Source: Psychroflexus tropicus DSM 15496 (lineage in GTDB: Bacteria > Bacteroidota > Bacteroidia > Flavobacteriales > Flavobacteriaceae). From it: a stretch of DNA of 64,000 bases. The stretch lies in assembly GCF_000378765.1 (NCBI RefSeq), contig NZ_KB905344.1, positions 202,332 through 266,331 on the forward strand. Reading direction: 5' to 3'. Each line of letters opens with the position of its first letter. Position 1 is the stretch's first letter. The position numbers and the translations under genes are program-made. Of this stretch, positions 45,870 to 54,652 are shown piece after piece. The notes under the pieces are model-generated. The model was not told where the DNA came from. It saw only the letters and a program-made list of their open reading frames with translations, and did no database searches.

Positions 45870-47252
45870 ATGGAAGAAGATAATATTGCAGTAGGCTTAG
45901 ATATTGGAACAACAAAGATTGTTGCCATGATTGGTCGTAAAAACGAATACGGCAAGATGGAGATTCTTGGGATAGGAAGAACAAAAAGTCTTGGTGTTCA
46001 TCGCGGGGTCGTCAATAATATTACCCAGACCATCCAATCCATTCAGCAAGCCATACAACAGGCTGAAGCTAATTCTGGCTTGGAGGTAAAAGGCGTAACT
46101 GTAGGGATTGCTGGCCAGCATATTAGAAGTCTTCAGCATAGCGATTACATAACAAGAGATGATGTAGAGGATGTCATAGAAGATCAGGATATCGATAATC
46201 TGTGCAATCAGGTACACAAGCTGGTGATGCTTCCTGGGGAAGAAATCATACATGTATTACCACAGGAATATAAAGTAGATGGTCAATCTGAAATTATGGA
46301 ACCTAGAGGCATGTCTGGTGGGCGCTTAGAAGCCAATTTTCATGTGGTGGTCGGGCAAATATCGTCCATTCGAAACATTGGAAGATGCGTTAAGAACTCT
46401 GGTTTAGAGCTTAACGGAATGACTCTGGAGCCTTTGGCGTCAGCACATTCTGTCCTGAGTCAGGAAGAAAAAGAAGCCGGAGTTGCTTTAATTGATATAG
46501 GTGGCGGGACTACAGACCTGGCTATCTTTAAAGATGGTATCATTAGGCATACAGCAGTCATTCCACTTGGAGGAAATGCCATAACCGAAGATATTAAAGA
46601 AGGCTGTTCTATCATTGAAAAACAAGCCGAACTGCTTAAAGTAAAATTTGGATCGGCCTGGCCTGGAGAGAACAAAGAAAATGAAATCGTATCTATTCCT
46701 GGGTTAAGAGGACGGGATCCCAAGGAGATTTCCTTAAAGAACCTGTCTAAAGTCATTCACTATAGAGCTGTGGAGATCATCGATCAGGTATACCTTGAGA
46801 TAAAAAATTACGGACACGAGGAACAAAAGAAAAAATTGATTGCGGGAATAGTGATTACTGGTGGAGGCGCCCAATTGAAACACTTAAAGCAGCTTGTTGA
46901 ATACGTCACAGGTATGGACACCAGAATAGGCTATCCCAATGAATACCTTGCTGGAGAAACCGATAAGGAAATTGCAAGTCCACTTTATGCCACCGCTGTT
47001 GGCCTGGTGATGGATGGTTTGCAACGCAAAGCGTTGGATAGAGCCGAACAAAGAGAGCAGGAAGGGCAGACGATTTCAACAAAAACAGAGGAGGCGAGCG
47101 AATCAAATGCTTCACATGAGTCAGATAGTGAAAAAGAGCAAGAGCATCAAACCGACATACCAGAGCAACCCAATCAGCCAGCTCGGCCTAGCAGAAATGT
47201 AGTTGAGAAATGGTTTGATAAACTGAAAGATTTTTTAGATAACGCAGAGTAG
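45870..47252 (+). CDS. ftsA: Cell division protein FtsA
   Basis: 460 aa actin-like ATPase that tethers FtsZ to the membrane. Phosphate-1 is VGLDIGTTKIVAMIG, phosphate-2 is ALIDIGGGTTDLAIF and the adenosine motif is GIVITGGGAQLKHLKQL. After the core there is a hydrophilic linker (about 390-440, rich in E, Q, S and P) and the C-terminal amphipathic membrane helix VVEKWFDKLKDFLDN. The ATG follows ftsQ by 12 bases. Confidence 0.95.
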   Translation: MEEDNIAVGLDIGTTKIVAMIGRKNEYGKMEILGIGRTKSLGVHRGVVNNITQTIQSIQQAIQQAEANSGLEVKGVTVGIAGQHIRSLQHSDYITRDDVEDVIEDQDIDNLCNQVHKLVMLPGEEIIHVLPQEYKVDGQSEIMEPRGMSGGRLEANFHVVVGQISSIRNIGRCVKNSGLELNGMTLEPLASAHSVLSQEEKEAGVALIDIGGGTTDLAIFKDGIIRHTAVIPLGGNAITEDIKEGCSIIEKQAELLKVKFGSAWPGENKENEIVSIPGLRGRDPKEISLKNLSKVIHYRAVEIIDQVYLEIKNYGHEEQKKKLIAGIVITGGGAQLKHLKQLVEYVTGMDTRIGYPNEYLAGETDKEIASPLYATAVGLVMDGLQRKALDRAEQREQEGQTISTKTEEASESNASHESDSEKEQEHQTDIPEQPNQPARPSRNVVEKWFDKLKDFLDNAE

Positions 47253-47275
47253 AATACCAACCAAAAGAATTAATT

Positions 47276-49129
47276 ATGAGCCAAGAATTCGAAAACATCT
47301 CATTCGATTTACCAAAAAACCAATCCAATGTCATTAAAGTGATTGGTGTAGGTGGTGGAGGGTCTAACGCTATCAATCACATGTTTAATCAAGGGATTAA
47401 GGGTGTAGATTTCGTCATTTGTAATACTGATGCCCAAGCCCTAGAGAATAGTTCTGTACCTACAAAAATCCAGCTGGGTGTTGACCTAACCGAGGGACTT
47501 GGGGCAGGCGCCAATCCAGATATTGGTAAGCAGGCGGCAGAAGAAAGCAGAGAGGATTTAAAAAGTTTATTGAGCACCAATACTAAAATGGTATTCATCA
47601 CCGCTGGTATGGGTGGTGGTACGGGAACTGGTGCTGCGCCGGTTATCGCCAGACTTTCGAAAGAAATGGATATACTTACGGTTGGTATCGTTACCATTCC
47701 ATTTCAATTTGAGGGTCGTACACGAAATGAACAAGCCCAGATTGGAGTAGAAGAACTCAGAAATAATGTGGATTCTCTTATCGTTATCAATAACAACAAG
47801 CTTCGTGAAGTATATGGCAATCTTGGTTTCAAATCTGGATTCTCCAAGGCTGATGAAGTCTTAGCAACCGCCTCTAGAGGTATTGCAGAAGTGATTACTC
47901 ATCACTACACGCAAAATATTGACTTACGTGATGCTAAGACAGTGTTGAGTAATAGTGGTACTGCCATTATGGGATCGGCTACAGCGTCTGGAACCAACAG
48001 AGCTCAAATCGCCATAGAAAAAGCTTTAGATTCTCCTTTACTTAATGATAATAAGATTAAGGGTGCTCAAAATGTTTTGCTCCTTATAGTATCAGGGACC
48101 GACGAGATCACCTTAGATGAGATTGGAGAAATCAATGACCATATTCAGGCCGAAGCTGGAAATTCTGCCAACATTATAATGGGAGTTGGAGATGATGAAG
48201 GTTTGGAAGATTCAGTATCTGTTACTGTTATTGCTACAGGGTTCAACACAGAACAACAGGATGAAATCGTTAACACAGAAACGAAAAAGATTATTCATAC
48301 CCTAGAAGATGATCAGCGTATAGAACAAAACCTATCAACAAGTCGGTATAATAAGAAATCAAATATTGATATTCCCACTTCGAGAAGGCCAGTGAAATCC
48401 AACGAAGATTCTAAAGTTGTTCATAAGCTTGATGAGGAAAGTGAAGCTGAATATGATGATAAAAATGTAAACGACTTGGATGTAGACTTTGAAATCGTTA
48501 ATGCGCATCCAGAAGATTTTGAAATCATTGAAGACGAAAAAAAAGAGGAGGAATCTGCCACTGGAATGTTAAGCTTCGACTTTTCTGAAGAAGTAGAGTC
48601 GTCTAAAGAAGAAATAGACACTGAAGCGTCTTCTCCACACGATATTGAAGTCCATGAGCCTGAAGAAATTACTTCATCACCTACTCGGTCTAGTCCTGAA
48701 GTGAAGAAATACGATCTATCAGAATTCATGCACGATGAGGAAACTCAGCACTCTCAGGTTAAAAAATCAAAGACTCCAAAAGTGGAAGAAGAGCCTGAAG
48801 AAGTTCAGTTCCAAAAGAGGACTATTGAACCCGTTGAGACAAGTCGTGATGCTGATGAAGATATAGACCCTATGAATACGCCACTAGCTGAATTGGCTTC
48901 CAGAGCAGCAGAACGAAAAGCAAAGATGAAGCAGTTCAATTATAAATTCAGGAATTCTAATAACATTGATGAGATTGAAAGACAGCCTGCCTATAAAAGG
49001 GCAGGAATTGAGCTGAATCACGATCGCTCAGAAAACTCAAAGTCACTCTCCAGAACCAGTTTGGAAGGTGACAAAGACAACCTAAATTTTAGGTCTAATA
49101 ATTCATTTCTTCACGATAACGTAGACTAA
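47276..49129 (+). CDS. ftsZ: Cell division GTPase FtsZ with long acidic tail
   Basis: 617 aa tubulin homologue forming the division ring. The GTPase core (about 15-330) has IKVIGVGGGGSNAINHM, the tubulin signature GMGGGTGTG at 111-119, and FQFEGRTRNEQA. The remaining 280 residues form a hydrophilic linker dominated by Asp, Glu and Ser. The C-terminus is RSNNSFLHDNVD, as in other flavobacteria, rather than a recognisable proteobacterial FtsA/ZipA-binding peptide. It is the last gene of the dcw operon, with an intrinsic terminator 21 bases downstream. Confidence 0.97.
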   Translation: MSQEFENISFDLPKNQSNVIKVIGVGGGGSNAINHMFNQGIKGVDFVICNTDAQALENSSVPTKIQLGVDLTEGLGAGANPDIGKQAAEESREDLKSLLSTNTKMVFITAGMGGGTGTGAAPVIARLSKEMDILTVGIVTIPFQFEGRTRNEQAQIGVEELRNNVDSLIVINNNKLREVYGNLGFKSGFSKADEVLATASRGIAEVITHHYTQNIDLRDAKTVLSNSGTAIMGSATASGTNRAQIAIEKALDSPLLNDNKIKGAQNVLLLIVSGTDEITLDEIGEINDHIQAEAGNSANIIMGVGDDEGLEDSVSVTVIATGFNTEQQDEIVNTETKKIIHTLEDDQRIEQNLSTSRYNKKSNIDIPTSRRPVKSNEDSKVVHKLDEESEAEYDDKNVNDLDVDFEIVNAHPEDFEIIEDEKKEEESATGMLSFDFSEEVESSKEEIDTEASSPHDIEVHEPEEITSSPTRSSPEVKKYDLSEFMHDEETQHSQVKKSKTPKVEEEPEEVQFQKRTIEPVETSRDADEDIDPMNTPLAELASRAAERKAKMKQFNYKFRNSNNIDEIERQPAYKRAGIELNHDRSENSKSLSRTSLEGDKDNLNFRSNNSFLHDNVD

Positions 49130-49150
49130 TCGTAACGATTTTATAACATT

Positions 49151-49182
49151 AAAAAAGCCAGCAAATTCTGTTGGCTTTTTTT
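49151..49182 (+). terminator. Intrinsic terminator of the dcw operon
   Basis: AAAAAAGCCAGCA pairs with TGTTGGCTTTTTT (one mismatch position) around a 5-base loop, followed by T residues. Confidence 0.9.
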
Positions 49183-49314
49183 ATGATTATAGTTTTATTA
49201 GCGTTTTTCAGAAGATTTTAGACTCCAAGCAAAATATGTGAAATAACACATTATTAACTTTTTTACCATTCTATTAACTATAAACAACTCTTTTTAGATA
49301 AAAATTAAGACGGA

Positions 49315-49342
49315 TTTTAACTAAAGTCATTTAGTAAATTTT
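49315..49342. promoter_or_regulatory. Candidate operator: TTAACTAAA dyad upstream of the SusC operon
   Basis: TTTTAACTAAAG is followed by TCA and then TTTAGTAAATTTT, an imperfect inverted repeat. A closely similar dyad lies at 54579-54604 upstream of the protease gene. Another single TTAACTAAA is at 49439-49447. The rest of the 403-base gap before the SusC gene is AT-rich, with a small CTAACA/TGTTAG palindrome at 49398-49411. Confidence 0.45.
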
Positions 49343-49474
49343 GAGGATTAAGATTTTTGACTCAATAAAATGTCATAATCAATTGATAGTCAGTAAGCTA
49401 ACAAGTGTTAGTTTTGAAATTTATCTATTTAATAAACTTTAACTAAATCAGCTTCTTATTAAGTTCTTTATTCA

Positions 49475-49505
49475 TTGGTTTGTTAACCTAATCTTACCAT
49501 TTTTG
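49475..49505 (+). promoter_or_regulatory. Weak candidate promoter of the SusC operon
   Basis: TTG at 49475-49477, a 20-base spacer and CATTTTTG at 49498-49505, one mismatch from TAnnTTTG. The leader to ATG 49533 is about 25 bases. Confidence 0.3.
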
Positions 49506-49532
49506 GGATGGCTAATTCTAATAAACAAAAAC

Positions 49533-52500
49533 ATGAAATTAAAAGTGAATGGAATTTTAACGCTATTTTTAGCGTTAGTAGTGCAATTTTCTTTTGCACA
49601 AACCAAAACCGTTACAGGAACGGTTACAGATGGAGATGGATTACCTCTACCAGGGGTTAACATCTTAATTAAAGGTGAGAATTCTGGAACCCAGACTGAT
49701 TTTGATGGTAATTTTGAAATACAGGCTGAGACCGGTCAAACTCTTGTGTTTAGATATGTTGGATTTAAAACTCAAGAAATTAAAGTTCAAAACCAACTTG
49801 ATATTGATGTGAAAATGCAAATTGATTCAGCTCAACTAGACGAAGTTGTTGTTACAGGTTACTCTAACAGAAATCAATCTGTTTCAACATCAGCAACAGT
49901 TTCTGTCTCTGCTGCTGAAATTCAAGAGCTGGCCCCAACAACAAGTGTTGACAATTTGCTCCAGGGTAAAGCTGCTGGTGTACAGGTTACTTCTGCGAAC
50001 GGACAGCCAGGTTCTGGTGCTTTCGTTAGAATTAGAGGTACAGGTTCTTTAACGGCTGGAGCTTCTTCTCCACTATACTTAGTTGATGGTGCTCCTATTC
50101 GAGAACAAGATTTAGCAAATATTCCGAATACTGACATTGAGAATATTACAATCCTTAAAGATGCGGCCACTACAGCAAGGTATGGATCTAGGGGTGCTAA
50201 CGGTGTTGTTTTGATTACAACTAAGGGTGGTAATAGAAATAAAGGTGCGAAAATTACGATCAACTCAAGGCTAGGTTCAACGCAAAGAATAGAGCCAAAC
50301 TTTGACTTGATGAATTCATCAGAAAAGCTACAGTTTGAATCCGAAATGTATGCTTTGGGTATTTTGAATGCTGGGAATTTGCCTGGTGTAACTACAGAGC
50401 CTGGGAGTCCTGAAAGACAGTTTTTTCTGGATAACGGTGTAAATGATTGGGAAGATTTAGGACTTAAAAATGGTATTCTTCAAAATAATTCTTTTTCTGT
50501 TTCTGGAGGATCTGAAAAACTAGACTATTACTTCTCTGTTGCACATGATAGAAATACTGGTATTATAGATCAGATAGATGGTTTTGAACGTATTAGTTCT
50601 AGGCTTAATTTGAATTTTGAAGCCAAAGAATGGTTAAATCTTGGTATTAATGTTGGTTATACAAGAACTTCAAGTGATGAGCCAAGAGACAGAAATAATG
50701 CGCAAAATCCATTTAGAGCTTTTATGGACTACAATCCATGGGAAAGTGAATTTGCTCTTGATGATTCTGGTAATCCTATCTTAGATGAAAATGGAAATCG
50801 AGTATATTCATCTTCTCAGACAACAGGTTTCAATATTCGTAGAGCTTTACTTACAGAACCCGAAGTAACCTTTACAAATACTTTGTTCTCTAGTTTTTCT
50901 GCTGATGTCAGACTTTCAGATCATTTCAATTATAATTTTAGAGTTGCTATCAATAGCTTGAATACTAGAAGGGAATCTTATTCTCAGCCTGGTGGTATGC
51001 TTCAAAGCCTTATCGGTAGTGCTGATTTTCCCGGTACTAAGACAGATGATGGTTCATATTTATTCGATATGACTGTAACAAATACGTTAAATTATAATTT
51101 GACTACGGGGAAAAATACTCTTAATGTTCTTGGATTATATGAATATAATATTAACGAACAAAGAGGGTACTCGGTCTCAAGTAGAGGTTTTCCTTCTCGT
51201 TTGTTAACAACTCAAATTAACGCAGCGGAAGTAACAGATGGTAATACAACCAGAAACGAGCTTGCCTTAGTTTCTTACGGTTTGTTTGCAGATTATGATT
51301 TTGATCAAAAATATTTATTATCAGCCTCTGGTAGGGTAGATGGATCATCAAATTTTGGGGCTGGAGAAGAGTATGGTTTTTTCTTTAGTGCTAGTGCAGG
51401 ATGGAACATTGCAAAAGAAGATTTCTTTAATATAGAAACTGTAGACGATTTAAAAATAAGAGGTTCTTATGGTACGACAGGTAATAGAACTGGTATCACA
51501 AGATATGCTGCTCAAGGAACCGTTGAATTTGCCTCTTATCCAGGTGGTAGTGCTACTGTCCCTTCAAATATTGCAAATCCTTCTTTAAAATGGGAAACGT
51601 CTTACAATACCAATATTGGTGTTGAATTGAATATGTTTGATAGCAGATTGAGATTAGTAAGTGATTATTTTATCAGAGACACAGAAGATTTACTTTTCAA
51701 TATTCCAAGAGCTGATGAATCTGGTATAGGTTCTGTTCAAGGTAACTTAGGTGAAATTAGAAACCAAGGTCTTGAATTATCTATTCAAGGTGATATCATT
51801 CGTAATCCTGATATGACCTGGACTGTTGGTGGTAATGCTTTATTCTTAGATACTGAAATTGTAGCTCTTCCAAATGGACAGGATGTAGCGCCTCCTAATG
51901 CATTCAATATCTTATTTAGAGAAGGTGCACAAATCAATGAACATTACCTCGTTAGATGGGTTGGTGTCGATCCAGCAACTGGTAGATCACAATACCTAGA
52001 TGCTAACGATAACGTGGTTTTTGCTGATGCAATTACTGCTGATGGTGCAGAAGATGCTAGAAAATTACAAGGTAAATCTACAATTGCTGATATGGAAGGT
52101 GGTTTCTTCAGTAACTTTAGATACAAAAATATAAGTCTTAGAACAGACTTTGTTTATAAAGCTGGAAACTGGGTTAATAACTTCGTAAGGGCTAACTTAA
52201 ATTCAGATGGACAACGTGTTGGGAACAATCAAGCGACAAGTGCTTTCAACTATTGGAAACAACCGGGAGATACTGGAGTACAACCTAGTCCATTATATAG
52301 ACAAGATGACATTGATGTGAACTCTGATAGATTCCTAGAGAAAGCTGATTACATACGATTGAGAAATGTTACTTTATCTTATAATTTTTCTGAAAAACTT
52401 TTAGATAAAACACCTTTCACTTCGGCAAGAATTTATGCTCAAGGACAAAACTTATTGACGTTTACTGATTTTTACGGTGATCCTGAAGTAGGTTTGTCTT

Positions 52501-52607
52501 CCGGTGAAACAATTTCTTTTGCGAATTCTGTTGCACCAGGTGAGGCTACTTTATACAGCTACCCTAATTTGAAGTCATACCAAGTTGGTATTGAACTAAG
52601 TTTCTAA
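49533..52607 (+). CDS. SusC/RagA-type TonB-dependent outer-membrane transporter
   Basis: 1024 aa. The start is ATG 49533 (MKLKVNGILTLFLALVVQFSFAQ); ten further codons upstream to 49503 would begin with TTG and break the signal peptide. A carboxypeptidase-D-like domain covers about residues 25-98 (VTGTVTDGDGLPLPGVNILIKG), then LDEVVVTGY introduces the plug (VDNLLQGKAAGVQV, LYLVDGAPI, LKDAATTARYGSRGANGVVLITT). The remainder is the 22-strand barrel with a final aromatic strand ending ELSF. It works with the SusD-like lipoprotein 17 bases downstream to import oligomers, here perhaps peptides. Confidence 0.95.
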   Translation: MKLKVNGILTLFLALVVQFSFAQTKTVTGTVTDGDGLPLPGVNILIKGENSGTQTDFDGNFEIQAETGQTLVFRYVGFKTQEIKVQNQLDIDVKMQIDSAQLDEVVVTGYSNRNQSVSTSATVSVSAAEIQELAPTTSVDNLLQGKAAGVQVTSANGQPGSGAFVRIRGTGSLTAGASSPLYLVDGAPIREQDLANIPNTDIENITILKDAATTARYGSRGANGVVLITTKGGNRNKGAKITINSRLGSTQRIEPNFDLMNSSEKLQFESEMYALGILNAGNLPGVTTEPGSPERQFFLDNGVNDWEDLGLKNGILQNNSFSVSGGSEKLDYYFSVAHDRNTGIIDQIDGFERISSRLNLNFEAKEWLNLGINVGYTRTSSDEPRDRNNAQNPFRAFMDYNPWESEFALDDSGNPILDENGNRVYSSSQTTGFNIRRALLTEPEVTFTNTLFSSFSADVRLSDHFNYNFRVAINSLNTRRESYSQPGGMLQSLIGSADFPGTKTDDGSYLFDMTVTNTLNYNLTTGKNTLNVLGLYEYNINEQRGYSVSSRGFPSRLLTTQINAAEVTDGNTTRNELALVSYGLFADYDFDQKYLLSASGRVDGSSNFGAGEEYGFFFSASAGWNIAKEDFFNIETVDDLKIRGSYGTTGNRTGITRYAAQGTVEFASYPGGSATVPSNIANPSLKWETSYNTNIGVELNMFDSRLRLVSDYFIRDTEDLLFNIPRADESGIGSVQGNLGEIRNQGLELSIQGDIIRNPDMTWTVGGNALFLDTEIVALPNGQDVAPPNAFNILFREGAQINEHYLVRWVGVDPATGRSQYLDANDNVVFADAITADGAEDARKLQGKSTIADMEGGFFSNFRYKNISLRTDFVYKAGNWVNNFVRANLNSDGQRVGNNQATSAFNYWKQPGDTGVQPSPLYRQDDIDVNSDRFLEKADYIRLRNVTLSYNFSEKLLDKTPFTSARIYAQGQNLLTFTDFYGDPEVGLSSGETISFANSVAPGEATLYSYPNLKSYQVGIELSF

Positions 52608-52624
52608 ATATAAAAAGACACAAT

Positions 52625-54064
52625 ATGAAAAATAGAATTTTAAATTTTTTATTAATTCTTCTTACTGTTGGAGTATTCACTTCATGCGAGGATGAATTAG
52701 ACCAAGTCCCTTTTGACGACTTTGGAACACAAAACGCATTCAGAACAGCACAAGATTTTGAGAATGGTATACGAGGGGTCTACACAGCACTTATAGACGC
52801 TGGTATGCTTGGATCATCTGACAATGGCTCTATATTAAGTGCTGCTGATGTGCTAGCAGATAATGTTACCTTAGCAACGCTGGGAGGTAGATTAACAAAG
52901 CGATATTTACATGAATACAATTATTCTGTTAATTTGACTATGGAAGTGAGTTATAATGATGCCTATAACATTATTTATAACGCAAATCAACTATTACAGT
53001 TTGCTGAAAATTTTGAAGGTGATAATAAAGCTAATATTGTTGCTGAAGCTAAAGCGCTTAGAGCTTATGCTCATTTTCACCTAGTGTCATATTGGGCGAA
53101 AATTCCTACTCAATCTTCTGACGCAAATTCTAGCCCAGGAATAGCTTATGTATTTGAAGCTAACCCAGATATTACACCAGAGAGAAATACAGTAGGTGAA
53201 GTATATGATTTTATCGTTCAAGACCTTACAGATGCTGTGAGTGGAATAAACACCTCTAACCCGATTGCAAGACTAGATAAAGAAGCAGTTAATCTTCTAC
53301 TATCACGTGTATATCTATATATGGGTGAATGGCAAAATTCCATAAACGCTGCAAATCAAGTCACTACTCCTGTAGCTGAAAGAGAAGGATTTGTTGGCAT
53401 TTGGGATGACTCTACAATTTCTGATAATGGACTTTTATTTAGCATTCCTAATAATGCACCTATACTAAATAACCAAATAGGTGTAACATGGAATCAAGGA
53501 ACCAGGACTGCATTAATTGCTGAGTACGTTGCTTCCAAAGAACTTGTTGATCTTTATCAAGATGATGACATTAGGAAAGAAGCTTATATCTTCGACGGTA
53601 TTACCAATGGAGGTGTTAATGTAAATGCTATACAAAAGCAATTCGGTAGACCCGGTCAAAATGATGGTGTTGTTGATTATAAAGTTTTTAGATCTGCTGA
53701 AGCATCTTTGAACAGAGCAGAAGCTCATTACAGACTTGATCAAGAATCTGAAGCTCTTACAGCTCTAAATGAGGTAAGAAGTAGAAGATATTTAAACCCA
53801 CCTAATGGTGAATCTGGACAGGCATTGTTAGACGCAATTAAATTGGAAAGACGTTTAGAATTTGCCTTCGAATACCAAAGATTTCTAGATATCAAGCGCT
53901 ATGGAGAATCTGTTGAAAGAGGTGGTTTTGGTGATGTTGCTGACGGTTCAGGAACTCCATCATTAATCCAAACTTTGCCAGCAGGTGATAATAGGTTTCA
54001 ATTACCATTTTCTCAAACTACTTTAGATAACAATCCTAACATAGAACAGAACCCAGGTTATTAA
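52625..54064 (+). CDS. SusD/RagB-type substrate-binding lipoprotein
   Basis: 479 aa. Lipobox GVFTSC with C21 and an acidic start (CEDELDQVP) that predicts surface display. The TPR-like SusD fold is supported by TAQDFENGIRGVYTAL, ALRAYAHFHLVSYWA, ARLDKEAVNLLLSRVYLYMGEW and the C-terminal SLNRAEAHYRL, LERRLEFAFEYQRFLDIKRYGE and NPGY ending. It forms the lid of the SusC barrel. It is the second gene of the operon; the small lipoprotein gene starts 10 bases downstream. Confidence 0.94.
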   Translation: MKNRILNFLLILLTVGVFTSCEDELDQVPFDDFGTQNAFRTAQDFENGIRGVYTALIDAGMLGSSDNGSILSAADVLADNVTLATLGGRLTKRYLHEYNYSVNLTMEVSYNDAYNIIYNANQLLQFAENFEGDNKANIVAEAKALRAYAHFHLVSYWAKIPTQSSDANSSPGIAYVFEANPDITPERNTVGEVYDFIVQDLTDAVSGINTSNPIARLDKEAVNLLLSRVYLYMGEWQNSINAANQVTTPVAEREGFVGIWDDSTISDNGLLFSIPNNAPILNNQIGVTWNQGTRTALIAEYVASKELVDLYQDDDIRKEAYIFDGITNGGVNVNAIQKQFGRPGQNDGVVDYKVFRSAEASLNRAEAHYRLDQESEALTALNEVRSRRYLNPPNGESGQALLDAIKLERRLEFAFEYQRFLDIKRYGESVERGGFGDVADGSGTPSLIQTLPAGDNRFQLPFSQTTLDNNPNIEQNPGY

Positions 54065-54074
54065 ACTTAAAATT

Positions 54075-54518
54075 ATGAAGACAAACTCAATATTTTTACT
54101 ATTATTATTATCATTTTTAACACTCACATCGTGTGAAGATTATGATGATTATAATGAAGACAGACCAACAGTAGTAGGCTTTGTTGGATCAGAGACATCA
54201 GACTCGTCTGATCCATCAAGTTTAGCCCCTGGAGAGTCAGCAGAAATAACTGCATTTTTATTCGCATCAGATTTATCAACTTCTCAGCGTAGTTTCGCAA
54301 TAGAACTCGATTCTGCTGAAAATGAACTGACAGAAGACAATGTTAGTTTTGATACTCAAGTTGTATTTCCTGCCAATGAAAGAAACGCAGAGATAACAGT
54401 AACTATTACAAATAATTCATTAACAACTACTCCAGAATTATTGGTTTTGAAACTGGTAACTGATCCCTCTTATGTAGTTGGAGAAAGATTAAGAGTATCA
54501 GCTAGTTCAGCTGAATAA
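54075..54518 (+). CDS. Small surface lipoprotein, third gene of the SusCD operon
   Basis: 147 aa. Lipobox TLTSC with C20 followed by a very acidic stretch (EDYDDYNEDRP), a strong candidate for surface export. The rest is a beta-rich domain with IELDSAENELTEDNVSFD and NAEITVTITNNSLTT, resembling Calx-beta-type folds, but I cannot name the family. It is probably an auxiliary binding lipoprotein (SusE/F-like position). A strong terminator follows at 54542. Confidence 0.75.
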   Translation: MKTNSIFLLLLLSFLTLTSCEDYDDYNEDRPTVVGFVGSETSDSSDPSSLAPGESAEITAFLFASDLSTSQRSFAIELDSAENELTEDNVSFDTQVVFPANERNAEITVTITNNSLTTTPELLVLKLVTDPSYVVGERLRVSASSAE

Positions 54519-54541
54519 TTATAAATTCCGCTAACTTATAT

Positions 54542-54569
54542 AACCCGCCTTTCTTAAGGCGGGTTTTTT
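54542..54569 (+). terminator. Intrinsic terminator of the SusCD operon
   Basis: AACCCGCCTT pairs perfectly with AAGGCGGGTT around a 4-base loop, followed by a T-tract. Confidence 0.93.
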
Positions 54570-54578
54570 ATTTTAATA

Positions 54579-54604
54579 TTTTAACTAAAGTCCTTTTGTT
54601 AAAA
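54579..54604. promoter_or_regulatory. Candidate operator: TTAACTAAA dyad upstream of the protease gene
   Basis: Arms TTTTAACTAAAG and CTTTTGTTAAAA separated by TC, complementary except at one position, 48 bases before the protease ATG. A further inverted half-site TTTAGTTAA is at 54638-54646. The first arm is identical to the element at 49315. Confidence 0.5.
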
Positions 54605-54652
54605 GAATGTTATTAATTAATTTCCCTGCCTAAATCTTTTAGTTAATAACAA

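Noticed and set aside
45897-46253. 118 aa minus-strand open frame inside ftsA
   Set aside because: Complete overlap with conserved ftsA coding sequence; no start signal or family resemblance.
49503-49532. Longer SusC N-terminus from a TTG codon
   Set aside because: It would place a hydrophilic NKN stretch before the signal peptide and use TTG; ATG 49533 gives a normal signal sequence.
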